Positions 43,553 to 52,886 of a stretch of 64,000 nucleotides of DNA are shown here, in pieces. The DNA is from an uncultured Bacteroidota bacterium (GTDB lineage Bacteria; Bacteroidota; Bacteroidia; NS11-12g; UBA9320): NCBI GenBank assembly GCA_937124965.1, contig CAKZLB010000059.1:1-64000 (forward strand), in the 5' to 3' direction. The translations under genes and the position numbers were made by a program. Under the pieces are notes generated by a model. That model was not told the origin of the DNA. It saw only the letters and a list, made by a program, of their open reading frames with translations, and did not search any database. Positions within the stretch are counted from its first letter, which is position 1. Each line of letters starts with the position of its first letter.

Positions 43553-43721
43553 CCCAACCCATTATCGACCATTAACCTTTATTCATTATATTCTTTAAAT
43601 AACAATTTCCTTATCTTAAATAAATGTTTGTGAAACAATGCGTTCACAAACTGTTAACCTACCCCTTAGAATAACATAAGACTGTATGTCCTGATTTGCG
43701 TTAAAGAAAGTAACGTTAAAA

Positions 43722-46700
43722 ATGACTCGCACATCTCTATGTTTTATTATTTGTCTGCTAGGCTTTTCAATAACCCAAGCACAAATAAAATTCGATCCTA
43801 AAATCGATGTAAACTTTGTTACCGACACTGTAATGGTTCCATCGAAACCTCTTGTGTTCCAAATCTTATTCCGAGGCGGATTTGACAAAGTTCAAACTAC
43901 ACCTACCTACAACAACCCAGGAGGTGAGGCTATCTCCAAAAGCTGGAATGACTTTATTGGTTTTACTCCTGATGAAACTGGAGAAAGTCTTGGCTGGATA
44001 TCTATCAATCATGAAATGGTAACTGCTGATGACAACATTGGAGACGGTGGAGGAATGACCGTTTTTCGAGTAAAAAGAGATCCTGACAATGACACATTAA
44101 TCATCATGGACCAAACCTTAAGTGATGGTCGAAAAGGAACCTTCTTTAATGTAGATTTTGTGAATTTCACTGGAGAAACAGGCATGAACTGTGGAGGTAT
44201 TGTCTCACTTGCAGACGGACGAATTTGGACTGCTGAAGAGTGGATGAGATTTAGTAATGACGATATTGCTGATCGTGACAAAAGTGATTTTATCATAGGA
44301 CAAGGAACTGTTAACGGTCAGAAAGCTCCAGCTGGTTTCCCAGGATTTAATGGTGAGAAAATTGAGAAATATCAGAACTACAACTATATGACTGAGATTG
44401 ATCCTCGTGAAGCAAAAGCAGTTCGAAAACAATACAACTGGGGTAGGCAAGCATTTGAAGGAGGAGTTGTACTAGAGGACAACAAAACTGTATACTTAGG
44501 AGTAGATAATACTCCAGGTTTCTTTAGCAAGTTTGTGGCTGACGTACCAGGTGATTTTACAAAAGGTACAACGTACGTTTATAGACACAACGATCAGCAA
44601 TTGAGGTTAAATCACAACTCTTCAAAGTTGAATTCATTTGGTGAGATCTCTGCCTATGACAACATAAATAAACGCATCTATTCAACAAATTCTGGTTCTA
44701 ATGGAGTTTCGGTTTATTCCTTAACAAATGGAATCATTGATAGTATTGGCTTAATCGACCTTTCTAGTTATGGGGCTGCTCCAAACTCCGTTGCAGTTCA
44801 TAACGGCATTCTAGCAGTTGCAATGCCCGATGGAGTTAAGACAAACAACGGGCAAATATTGCTTTATGATAAAGACTATACTTTGCTGAAATCAGTTACA
44901 GTTGGTGCTCTTCCAGACATGGTAACATATTCTCCAGATGGAAAATATATTATTGTTGCGAATGAAGGTGAACCAAGCGACGATTATAAAACAGACCCAG
45001 AGGGTACAGTGTCAGTAATTGACATGTCTAATGGTGCTGCCAATGCGACTGTAAAAAGTGCAACATTTGCAGGGGTTACTATCCCTTCAAATGTTAGAAT
45101 ATTTGGACAAAGCGAAGGAAGTGCCAGTGACCTATTCTTTTCAGAGTATGCCGAAGGAAGCTCAAACAACAAATACTTGGAAATTTACAATGGCACAGAC
45201 AACGATATTGACTTATCGTCATATGCCTTTCCAAATGTATCTAACGCTCCTTCGACCGCAGGTGAGTATGAATTTTGGAACGCATTTCCTGCAAACACAT
45301 CAATCAAAAAAGGAGAAACCTTTGTTATCGCTCACCCATCTGCAGATGCTAAAATACTAGCCGATGCCGATTATACTTTTACTTTCTTGAGTAATGGTGA
45401 TGATGGCTTTGCATTGGTAAAAGGCGGTACATGGAATGATGCCGACACAGATGGAAATGTTGATGCTGGAGAAATGACAGGATTTACGGTTCTAGATTGG
45501 ATTGGTGATTGGGCTGGAGATCCAGGATCTGGATGGGAAGTAGCAGGAGTAAGTGACGCAACAAAAGATCATACATTGGTTAGAAAAGGTAGTGCATCAG
45601 GAAATTCAAATTGGACAAATGCCGCTGGTACGAACGTTCAAAACAGTGAATGGATTGTAAAAAACAACGAAGACTGGTCTAATTTAGGTACGCATGCATT
45701 AGTTGTTAAATCGACTCCTGAACAGGATCTTGAACCAGAATATGTTGCTGTAAGCAGTGACTCTAAGACAGCCTATGTAGTTTGTCAAGAAAACAATGCA
45801 ATAGCAGTTATTGACATTGCTAATGCCACTGTGACTAAAGTTATCGGTTTAGGTTTCAAAGATTATAGTTTAGAGAAAAATGCCATTGATGCGACAGATA
45901 AAGACGACTCTATTGGAAACTTCAGAACCTTCAATAACGTCTTTGGAATGTACCAACCTGACGCTATTTCAATTGCAAACATCGGCGGAACAGATTACAT
46001 TGTTTCTGCAAACGAAGGTGATGCACGTGACTATGACGGCTTTTCAGAAGAGGTGCGAGTTGATGATCTTACCCTTGACCCAACAGCTTTTCCAAATGCA
46101 GCAGAATTGCAAAAAAGTGAGAACTTAGGTAGGTTAAAAACAACTACCACTATGGGAGATATTGATGGTGATGGCGACTATGATGAAATATATTCTTATG
46201 GTGCACGATCATTCAGTATATGGGATACAGATGGTAATTTAGTATTCGACAGTGAAAATGAAATTGGAAGAGTTCTTTCAGCTCAATACCCTGGAAACTA
46301 TGCAGCCGGAAGAGATGATGATAAGGCAAGTGAACCAGAATCAATTGCGATTGGTGTTGTTGATGGTAAAACATTTGCATTTATAGGGCTGGAACGAGCG
46401 ACAGGCGTAATGGTTTATGACATAACTACTCCTAGTCAAGCTAAATTTGTGCAGTATTACAATAAAAACGAGAATGACCAAAGTCCAGAAGGATTGGTTT
46501 TTATACCAGCTTCTGAGTCAGCGAATAACACTCCTTATCTTATTTCTACCAACGAAGCTTTTGACGATTATGGTGGGTCAGTTAGTGCTTATAGCATTAA
46601 TGGCTTTGATGGCAAAAAATGGGTTGAAATGAACAATTCCGACTTAGACAAAATGCTGAACTATGATGTTGAAGCAATTAATGTTGGGGCTACAATGTTC

Positions 46701-47567
46701 AATCGATTAGAATGGGTGACATATGACCCAGATAGTAAAGCGGTTTATATGACCGAGACAGGAAGAGACAACCCAGGAAGCCGTTGGGCGGATGATCATG
46801 CTAAAGGAGGCCAACACTCAGATCATACATTAGCTCGAGCAAAAGAACAAGGAGTGTCTCCTGATGATGCAGCATATTGGGACTATTATGGTCGTGTCCT
46901 TAAGTTTGATGAAACAACAGAGGAAGTAACTGTTCAAATTGAAGGTGGACCATATTCGGCAACATCACCATCTATCTCTAATTATCCAGAAAATCATTTG
47001 TCCAACCCTGATGGATTGTCAACTATGACAATCAACGGTCAGAACTACCTGATAATTTGTGAAGATTTAAATGGAACTTCTAACGGACGTGTACCAGCTG
47101 GTGTAAGTAATAGAACTTGTGAGCTATACATGCTAGACCTAAGCGTAAACAATCCAACACATGACGACTTAATTCGAATTGGAGTTGGACCACTAGGAGC
47201 AGAAATAACAGGAGCATGTCCAACACCTGATGGAAAAACTCTTTTAGTGAATTCTCAGCATCCAAACGCTACGAATCCATTCCCATACAACTATTCGTTA
47301 ACCTACGCTCTGACAGGCTGGGACTTAGAAAAATTCGTAACAGTTCACGAACTTAAAAAGAAAAATGATGCTTTCGGTGTTTACCCAAACCCAACAACTG
47401 GAAGTATTTATTTTGACAAAGTAATGGATGCGGCTGTGTATGGCAATGATGGTAAACTACTTAATGTGTTTACTCAGGTTAAAGAAATAGATTTATCGAA
47501 CTACTCAAAAGGCATCTATTATATTCAAAATGAAAATGGAGCCACTAAAAAGCTTGTGTTACGCTAA
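43722..47567 (+). CDS. Giant secreted PhoX-like phosphatase with nested choice-of-anchor I and lamin-tail domains, T9SS sorting domain
   Basis: This 1281-residue protein has a signal peptide ending near ITQAQ. Residues about 30-290 resemble the first part of a PhoX/DUF839-type phosphatase (RGGFDKVQTTPTYNNPGG, GWISINHEMV, GGIVSLADGRIWTAEEWM). At about 295 the chain switches to a choice-of-anchor-I-type propeller (GALPDMVTYSPDGKYIIVANEGEPSDDYKTDPEG), which is interrupted at about 465-658 by a lamin-tail domain (FFSEYAEGSSNNKYLEIYNG) and resumes at EQDLEPEYVAVSSDSKTAYV. The PhoX part then resumes near 965 (VEAINVGATMFNRLEWV, MTETGRDNPGSR). The last 70 residues are a type IX sorting domain. A surface phosphatase is likely; catalytic competence is unproven. 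Confidence 0.85.
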   Translation: MTRTSLCFIICLLGFSITQAQIKFDPKIDVNFVTDTVMVPSKPLVFQILFRGGFDKVQTTPTYNNPGGEAISKSWNDFIGFTPDETGESLGWISINHEMVTADDNIGDGGGMTVFRVKRDPDNDTLIIMDQTLSDGRKGTFFNVDFVNFTGETGMNCGGIVSLADGRIWTAEEWMRFSNDDIADRDKSDFIIGQGTVNGQKAPAGFPGFNGEKIEKYQNYNYMTEIDPREAKAVRKQYNWGRQAFEGGVVLEDNKTVYLGVDNTPGFFSKFVADVPGDFTKGTTYVYRHNDQQLRLNHNSSKLNSFGEISAYDNINKRIYSTNSGSNGVSVYSLTNGIIDSIGLIDLSSYGAAPNSVAVHNGILAVAMPDGVKTNNGQILLYDKDYTLLKSVTVGALPDMVTYSPDGKYIIVANEGEPSDDYKTDPEGTVSVIDMSNGAANATVKSATFAGVTIPSNVRIFGQSEGSASDLFFSEYAEGSSNNKYLEIYNGTDNDIDLSSYAFPNVSNAPSTAGEYEFWNAFPANTSIKKGETFVIAHPSADAKILADADYTFTFLSNGDDGFALVKGGTWNDADTDGNVDAGEMTGFTVLDWIGDWAGDPGSGWEVAGVSDATKDHTLVRKGSASGNSNWTNAAGTNVQNSEWIVKNNEDWSNLGTHALVVKSTPEQDLEPEYVAVSSDSKTAYVVCQENNAIAVIDIANATVTKVIGLGFKDYSLEKNAIDATDKDDSIGNFRTFNNVFGMYQPDAISIANIGGTDYIVSANEGDARDYDGFSEEVRVDDLTLDPTAFPNAAELQKSENLGRLKTTTTMGDIDGDGDYDEIYSYGARSFSIWDTDGNLVFDSENEIGRVLSAQYPGNYAAGRDDDKASEPESIAIGVVDGKTFAFIGLERATGVMVYDITTPSQAKFVQYYNKNENDQSPEGLVFIPASESANNTPYLISTNEAFDDYGGSVSAYSINGFDGKKWVEMNNSDLDKMLNYDVEAINVGATMFNRLEWVTYDPDSKAVYMTETGRDNPGSRWADDHAKGGQHSDHTLARAKEQGVSPDDAAYWDYYGRVLKFDETTEEVTVQIEGGPYSATSPSISNYPENHLSNPDGLSTMTINGQNYLIICEDLNGTSNGRVPAGVSNRTCELYMLDLSVNNPTHDDLIRIGVGPLGAEITGACPTPDGKTLLVNSQHPNATNPFPYNYSLTYALTGWDLEKFVTVHELKKKNDAFGVYPNPTTGSIYFDKVMDAAVYGNDGKLLNVFTQVKEIDLSNYSKGIYYIQNENGATKKLVLR

Positions 47568-47603
47568 AAGCACTTGATTACGTTTATTTATTATTCTCTT
47601 ATG

Positions 47604-47627
47604 AGCCCCGAGTGATCGGGGCTTTTT
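47604..47627 (+). terminator. Intrinsic terminator
   Basis: AGCCCCGA pairs perfectly with TCGGGGCT around a GTGA loop, followed by five T. It ends the giant phosphatase gene 10 bases before the next start. Confidence 0.85.
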
Positions 47628-47637
47628 CTATTAAAAT

Positions 47638-49440
47638 ATGAAACAAATATTTATTCTTCTGGTTACCATATTTTGCCTTAGTTTTAGTGCTTCTGAAAAA
47701 CATGTTACACCAAATAATGGCGTAAAAAAAGGTTTCTTAAGCAATCTTGAGCAGTTGTCGAACAGTTGTTTAGAGCTAAGTAATAAAAACCAAATCGATC
47801 AAAAAGACTACCTGTCACTGCGTTCAGAGTTCAAAAAAATTGAGTTCTTATTAGCACAAATTGATCACAGCTTTTATCTTAAAAACATAAACGGTGCACC
47901 TTTGCCAAAGCTGGAAAAAAATGTACCGGATATAAGTGTTATAGAGCCACATGGCTTTCAAGTGTTGGATGAGTTAATGGCACAACACCAAGACTCATTT
48001 GTTATTGAAAAGTCTTCTGAGCTTAAGCATTTATACACTAGTTTAAATCAAGCTAAATCTTTTACTTCAAATATTTCATTCTCGAATGAGCTATTGCTTC
48101 ATGCTTTTCAGAACGAACTTCTTAGGATTTATACCTTGGGTATTACAGGATTTGATACACCAGGATCACTGAATGGTGTGACGGACGCGTCTCAGTCATT
48201 ATCGGGTTTATTAGAATTTTCAGAAATAAGTGAATTGGATAGTTTAGGAATACTACAACATTTACTCAAGCGAAACATACAATATCTGGACGATAACCCT
48301 AATTTCGAATCATTTGATAGGGCAATTTACTACATAGAATTTTGGCAACCTTTATACTCAGAACTAATAGACCTGTATTCGAAAAACGAGTGTCGAACAT
48401 GGAATAAAGCTGAACTTAAACCTTTAGAAGTTAATGCTTCTGAAAAACACCTATTTAATCAAACCTTTTTCAACAAACAGGCATTTATTGACTTTAACAT
48501 CAACGAGATAAATTCAGAAACCATCAAGCTCGGCAAAGCCTTATTTTATGAAAAAAAACTATCAAAAAACTCAGAATTGTCGTGTGCATCATGCCACAAC
48601 CCAAAAAAAGGATTTAGTGATGGCAGAAAAAGAAGTATATCATCTGATGGTGAAACTACGCTGCTAAGAAACTCATCTGGTCTCATAAACTCAATGTTTA
48701 CAAAGGCCTTCTTTTATGATTTAAGAGCAGAACATCTATCACAACAATTTGAGCATGTGATTTTCAACACTTATGAATTTAACACTACTTTATTATCAAT
48801 CTTTAAAGACCTCGACTCTTTTGGATATACTACTCAATTCAAAAAAGCTTTTCCGGCTCATAGTAAAGACCCCATTAACCCATACACTTTTAAAGTTGCC
48901 CTATCAGCCTACATTAGCTCTTTAACTAAATATGATTCAAAATTCGATAAATTTATGCGTAAGGAGTCAGTACTATTTGACAGCTCTGTAATTAAAGGTT
49001 ACAACCTTTTTATGGGTAAGGCCGCATGTGCTACCTGTCATTTTCCTCCAAACTTCTCTGGCTTAGTACCTCCATATTTCAACGATTCGGAAACTGAAAT
49101 TTTGGGAGTACCACAAGATACAACTTATGGCAAGTTAGATCCTGATTTAGGAAGGTATTCCGAAAAAAAACCAAAAGACATGGTCGATTTCTACCGTCAC
49201 TCTTTCAAAACGACAACCGTTCGTAATATCTCCCTAACCAGCCCATATATGCACAATGGTGTGTTTAAAACACTCGAACAGGTGCTGGAATTCTATGATA
49301 ATGGAGGTGGTGTAGGGCATGGATTAAAGATACGAAATCAAACACTTTCAAGCGATAGTCTATCATTAACAGATCAAGAAAAAAGCGACATTATCACATT
49401 TATGGAAAACCTTGAAGAAAATTGGTCTAATGACTATTAA
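47638..49440 (+). CDS. Di-haem cytochrome c peroxidase (MauG/CCP family) with helical N-terminal domain
   Basis: The 600-residue protein has a signal peptide (residues 1-20) and a helical N-terminal part to about residue 270 (LRSEFKKIEFLLAQID, VIEPHGFQVLDELM, RIYTLGITGFDTPGSLNGV), which recalls imelysin-like domains fused to peroxidases in Bacteroidota. Two haem-binding motifs follow: CASCH (316-320) and CATCH (464-468), with the CCP order ALFYEKKLSKNSELSCASCHNPKKGFSDG and a C-terminal histidine region. It should reduce hydrogen peroxide or oxidise a partner in the periplasm. An intrinsic terminator isolates it from the upstream gene. Confidence 0.9.
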   Translation: MKQIFILLVTIFCLSFSASEKHVTPNNGVKKGFLSNLEQLSNSCLELSNKNQIDQKDYLSLRSEFKKIEFLLAQIDHSFYLKNINGAPLPKLEKNVPDISVIEPHGFQVLDELMAQHQDSFVIEKSSELKHLYTSLNQAKSFTSNISFSNELLLHAFQNELLRIYTLGITGFDTPGSLNGVTDASQSLSGLLEFSEISELDSLGILQHLLKRNIQYLDDNPNFESFDRAIYYIEFWQPLYSELIDLYSKNECRTWNKAELKPLEVNASEKHLFNQTFFNKQAFIDFNINEINSETIKLGKALFYEKKLSKNSELSCASCHNPKKGFSDGRKRSISSDGETTLLRNSSGLINSMFTKAFFYDLRAEHLSQQFEHVIFNTYEFNTTLLSIFKDLDSFGYTTQFKKAFPAHSKDPINPYTFKVALSAYISSLTKYDSKFDKFMRKESVLFDSSVIKGYNLFMGKAACATCHFPPNFSGLVPPYFNDSETEILGVPQDTTYGKLDPDLGRYSEKKPKDMVDFYRHSFKTTTVRNISLTSPYMHNGVFKTLEQVLEFYDNGGGVGHGLKIRNQTLSSDSLSLTDQEKSDIITFMENLEENWSNDY

Positions 49441-49599
49441 TGTTAAAACATCAATTACATAGTAATTTCTTAAAATTCTCTTATCAATAACTTAACCAAC
49501 ACACAACTTCTATCATACATACTAGTCTCAAATTTGTAATATGATAGTACGAATAGTGATTAAAATTCTATTTAACAATTTCCAAGCAATACTTCGAAA

Positions 49600-50448
49600 A
49601 TGAAACGACGTGAAATTGAAGTGGCCGTAATTTCAGATGTGCACTTAGGAACTGTTGGTTGTCGTGCAAATGAGGTGTTAGAATATTTAAAAAATATCAA
49701 CCCTAAGACATTAGTTTTAAACGGAGACATAATTGATGTATGGCAGTTTAAAAAGAAGTTTTGGCCTTCATCACATACCAAAGTCTTAAAAGAAATTTTA
49801 AATTTAGCCTCCAAGGGAACCGATATACATTTTCTTCCTGGAAATCACGATGAAGTTTTTCGTCGATTTGTGGGATATAAGGTAGGCAACATTAGTATTG
49901 AGAATAAACTAATACTCGAACTGGGAGGCAAAAAAGCTTGGTTTTTTCATGGTGACGTTTTTGATGTAACCATGCAACATTCCAGATGGTTAACAAAGCT
50001 TGGTTCTGTTAGTTATGACTTATTAATTTGGTTTAATCACAAAGTCAACAATCTTTTAGAAGTCGTAGGAAAAGAAAGGATCTCATTTTCCAAAAAAATC
50101 AAAAATGGGGTTAAGTCTGCGGTTAAGTACATTAATCAATTCGAAAACCTATGTGCAGACATTGCTGTTTCAAAAGGATATGATTTTGTTGTATGTGGAC
50201 ATATTCATCAACCAGAAATCCGAAAAATTGTTTCAGAGAAAGGCACTGTTACCTATTTAAACAGTGGAGATTGGATTGAAAACCTAACATCCTTAGAATA
50301 TAATAACGGTGTTTGGAACATAAAGCACTTTGAGAATTTACCTTATGCTAAGAACAAAAGCGTGCATAACGACTCAGAGGAAATGGATGCAAAGCTTCTA
50401 TTTAAAGAGTTATTAAAAGACTTTCAAATTTCGACACAAAACTCTTAA
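49600..50448 (+). CDS. LpxH-like UDP-diacylglucosamine diphosphatase-type metallophosphoesterase
   Basis: The 282-residue protein has the LpxH-type motifs: SDVHLGTVGC, LNGDIIDVWQFKKKFWP, FLPGNHDEVFRRF, FFHGDVFD and CGHIHQPEI. LpxH cleaves UDP-2,3-diacylglucosamine to lipid X in lipid A synthesis; here the operon partners suggest a related role in glycolipid metabolism rather than the main lipid A pathway, which is not decided by the sequence. It is followed by a glycosyltransferase after 10 bases. Confidence 0.88.
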   Translation: MKRREIEVAVISDVHLGTVGCRANEVLEYLKNINPKTLVLNGDIIDVWQFKKKFWPSSHTKVLKEILNLASKGTDIHFLPGNHDEVFRRFVGYKVGNISIENKLILELGGKKAWFFHGDVFDVTMQHSRWLTKLGSVSYDLLIWFNHKVNNLLEVVGKERISFSKKIKNGVKSAVKYINQFENLCADIAVSKGYDFVVCGHIHQPEIRKIVSEKGTVTYLNSGDWIENLTSLEYNNGVWNIKHFENLPYAKNKSVHNDSEEMDAKLLFKELLKDFQISTQNS

Positions 50449-50458
50449 CTAATAGATA

Positions 50459-51466
50459 ATGAAAGTCTTGTACGGTGTTCAATGTACTGGAAATGGCCAT
50501 ATTACGCGGTCTTTCGAACTAATAAAAGAACTAAAAAAGTATGTTAAAGTTGACATTGTTACAAGTGGTAGTCACTCTGAAATAGAGTTGCCGTATTACG
50601 TTCGATACCGGTTAAAAGGTTTGTCATATTACTTTGGCAAAAATGGAAGTTTTGACTTAAAAAAAACCTTAAAATCAAATAACATTGTTCGTTTTGTCAA
50701 GGAAGTAAAACGGTTACCACTTGATGAATATGACTTGATAATATCCGATTTTGAACCAATATCAGCGTGGGCGGCCAAACTTAAAAAGAAATATACCGCT
50801 GGATTAAGCAACCAGGTTTCTCTTTTGCATCCAAGCGTACCTAAACCTAAGAAAACCGCCCTATTATCACGCCTCTTCCTTAAAGTCTTTTGTCCGATAG
50901 ACGAGGGTTATGGACTATTGTATAAAAAATATGCGAATAATATATTTCACCCACCTATTCGGCAAGTTATTCGTGACCTGACACCTACTTTGGGTGCACA
51001 TTATGTGGTTTATTTACCGTGTTATAGCGATGATAGGATTATAAGCGTGTTGCAACATGTTAGCTCCGTTAAATGGGTTGTATTCTCAAAAAATGTAGCG
51101 GAAGACGAAATGCATGACAACGTTCAAATCAAAGCTATCGCTGAAAGTTCTTTTATCCAATACCTCGAGAACTGTAGCGGTGTATTATGCACTGCAGGAT
51201 TTGGCACCACATCAGAAGCTATATTTTTAAAAAAGAAGTTGTTAGTTGTGCCTATGAAAAATCAGTATGAACAGACGTGTAATGCACATATTTTAAACAC
51301 GTTAGGTATACCATACTTACAATATTTTAATAAAAACACTGTTGACCAAATAAAAGAGTGGGTCGCTAAAGACAGCACTATAAACATAGAGTTTAAAGAC
51401 GAAACAGGTTCCATTGTACGCACCATATTAACTGATTATATAAATCACTCAAAACAGGTAGTGTGA
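50459..51466 (+). CDS. Glycosyltransferase, GT-B fold (MurG/UGT-like)
   Basis: The 335-residue protein resembles GT-B enzymes of the MurG/UGT type: the opening YGVQCTGNGHITRSFELIKEL is the acceptor-side glycine loop, and the C-terminal domain has the donor-binding CTAGFGTTSEAIFLKKKLLVVPMKNQYEQTCNA motif. It may glycosylate a lipid. It lies between the LpxH-like phosphatase and a GH1 enzyme; the GH1 start overlaps its stop by 4 bases (GTGA), so the three genes are an operon. Confidence 0.88.
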   Translation: MKVLYGVQCTGNGHITRSFELIKELKKYVKVDIVTSGSHSEIELPYYVRYRLKGLSYYFGKNGSFDLKKTLKSNNIVRFVKEVKRLPLDEYDLIISDFEPISAWAAKLKKKYTAGLSNQVSLLHPSVPKPKKTALLSRLFLKVFCPIDEGYGLLYKKYANNIFHPPIRQVIRDLTPTLGAHYVVYLPCYSDDRIISVLQHVSSVKWVVFSKNVAEDEMHDNVQIKAIAESSFIQYLENCSGVLCTAGFGTTSEAIFLKKKLLVVPMKNQYEQTCNAHILNTLGIPYLQYFNKNTVDQIKEWVAKDSTINIEFKDETGSIVRTILTDYINHSKQVV

Positions 51467-52827
51467 ATCCTAAGTTGTTTTCAAGTAGTTCAGAAAATAA
51501 ACATCCATTCCCTCATGATTTTGACTGGGGAATTGGCATTTCCTCCTTTCAAGCAGAAGGCGGTTCGGCTAGAGATTTGCGTGGTGAAAGCATTTGGGAC
51601 GTATTTCCCGCCCATAAGATTAAGGACTTGTCCAATGCCAATAGATCATGCAATTTTTATGAAAACTACAAGCAGGACTTAAATCTGGTTAAATGGCTAA
51701 ACATAAAAAATTTCAAAACATCCATTAGCTGGCCTCGAATATTTCCAGATGGGCATGGTTCCGTGAATCAGAAAGGGTTAGATTACTATGATCGACTTAC
51801 CGATGCAATGCTACACAGAGGAATAACACCATGGTATGTTATGTATCATTGGGATTTACCGCAAAGCATACAAAACAAAGGTGGTTGGACAAACAGGGAC
51901 ACGGTATTATACTTTCAAGAGTATTTGGATACTTGTTATTCCAGACTGAAAGATCGAGTTGATAACTGGATAGTAATGAACGAACCATTTGTTTTCGTTG
52001 GTGCTGGTTACTTCTTAGGTATACATGCTCCAGGTGAAACTAGTTTAAAAAAGTTTCTTACAGCTACTCATCATGTTAACCTTGCCAATGGTTTAGGGAT
52101 AAACACGCTTCAGAACTTAGGTGCTAAGAATGTTGGAACATCTTTATCATTTTCTAGCTTGCATCCATTCAAAAATAATACGTCAAACTTAGCAGCATTA
52201 AAACGGTCAAATGCATTAATTAACCACTTATTTTTGGATCCTTTGCTTGGTAAGCAATATCCTACCAAGACTTTACCCTTTTTAAAAAAAATAGAAAACC
52301 ACATTAAGCCAAACGACTTGGTTGACATGTATTGTACGCCTAATTTTATTGGTGTCCAAGTCTACACTAGAGAAATAATCAAGGAAAATTGGTTCACACC
52401 TTACATCAGAGCGAAAGTTGTTTCGGCTCAAAAAAGAGGTAAACAAACCACAACATTAGGCCAAGAAGTATACCCAGAGGCAGTTGCTGAAATTATACAA
52501 TATTTGGATTCATATATAGACATACAAACAACGCCGCTTTATATCACAGAATGTGGAATAAGTCTTTCTGAAGACTCCAAATTCCAACCAGTAAACGACG
52601 AGTATAGGATTCAATATTACCAAAAAGTGTTAAAATCACTTGAACCGTTTGCACAAGCTGGTAAGGTTAAGGGGTTATTTTTATGGAGTTTACTTGACAA
52701 CTTCGAATGGGCCGAGGGTTACACTGCTCCCTTTGGGCTCTTTAATGTCAACTGGGACTCATTGGAAAGAAACCCCAAAAATTCAGCATTTTGGTTCAAG
52801 CATTATCTTAGAGGTCAATTTTCGTGA
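51463..52827 (+). CDS. Family 1 glycoside hydrolase (beta-glucosidase-type)
   Basis: The 454-residue enzyme is full length for GH1. The acid/base Glu is E174 in the motif VMNEPFVF (NEP) and the nucleophile Glu is E363 in YITECGIS (the family's TENG with Cys in place of Asn). It starts with the GTG overlapping the previous stop, and no signal peptide is seen, so it is cytoplasmic. Cleavage or transglycosylation of beta-glycosides is likely; in this operon it could process a glycolipid. The substitution in the nucleophile motif is unusual and may affect activity. Confidence 0.92.
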   Translation: MNPKLFSSSSENKHPFPHDFDWGIGISSFQAEGGSARDLRGESIWDVFPAHKIKDLSNANRSCNFYENYKQDLNLVKWLNIKNFKTSISWPRIFPDGHGSVNQKGLDYYDRLTDAMLHRGITPWYVMYHWDLPQSIQNKGGWTNRDTVLYFQEYLDTCYSRLKDRVDNWIVMNEPFVFVGAGYFLGIHAPGETSLKKFLTATHHVNLANGLGINTLQNLGAKNVGTSLSFSSLHPFKNNTSNLAALKRSNALINHLFLDPLLGKQYPTKTLPFLKKIENHIKPNDLVDMYCTPNFIGVQVYTREIIKENWFTPYIRAKVVSAQKRGKQTTTLGQEVYPEAVAEIIQYLDSYIDIQTTPLYITECGISLSEDSKFQPVNDEYRIQYYQKVLKSLEPFAQAGKVKGLFLWSLLDNFEWAEGYTAPFGLFNVNWDSLERNPKNSAFWFKHYLRGQFS

Positions 52828-52886
52828 CATAAACTTTTGTTATAGTGCGGGGCAAAATCCTTAAACTTGTGTAAAATCTATCACAC

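Noticed and set aside
43722-47567. A gene fusion caused by a frameshift or assembly error
   Set aside because: The frame is continuous over 1281 codons with even codon use and domains resume in order, so nested insertion is the better reading.
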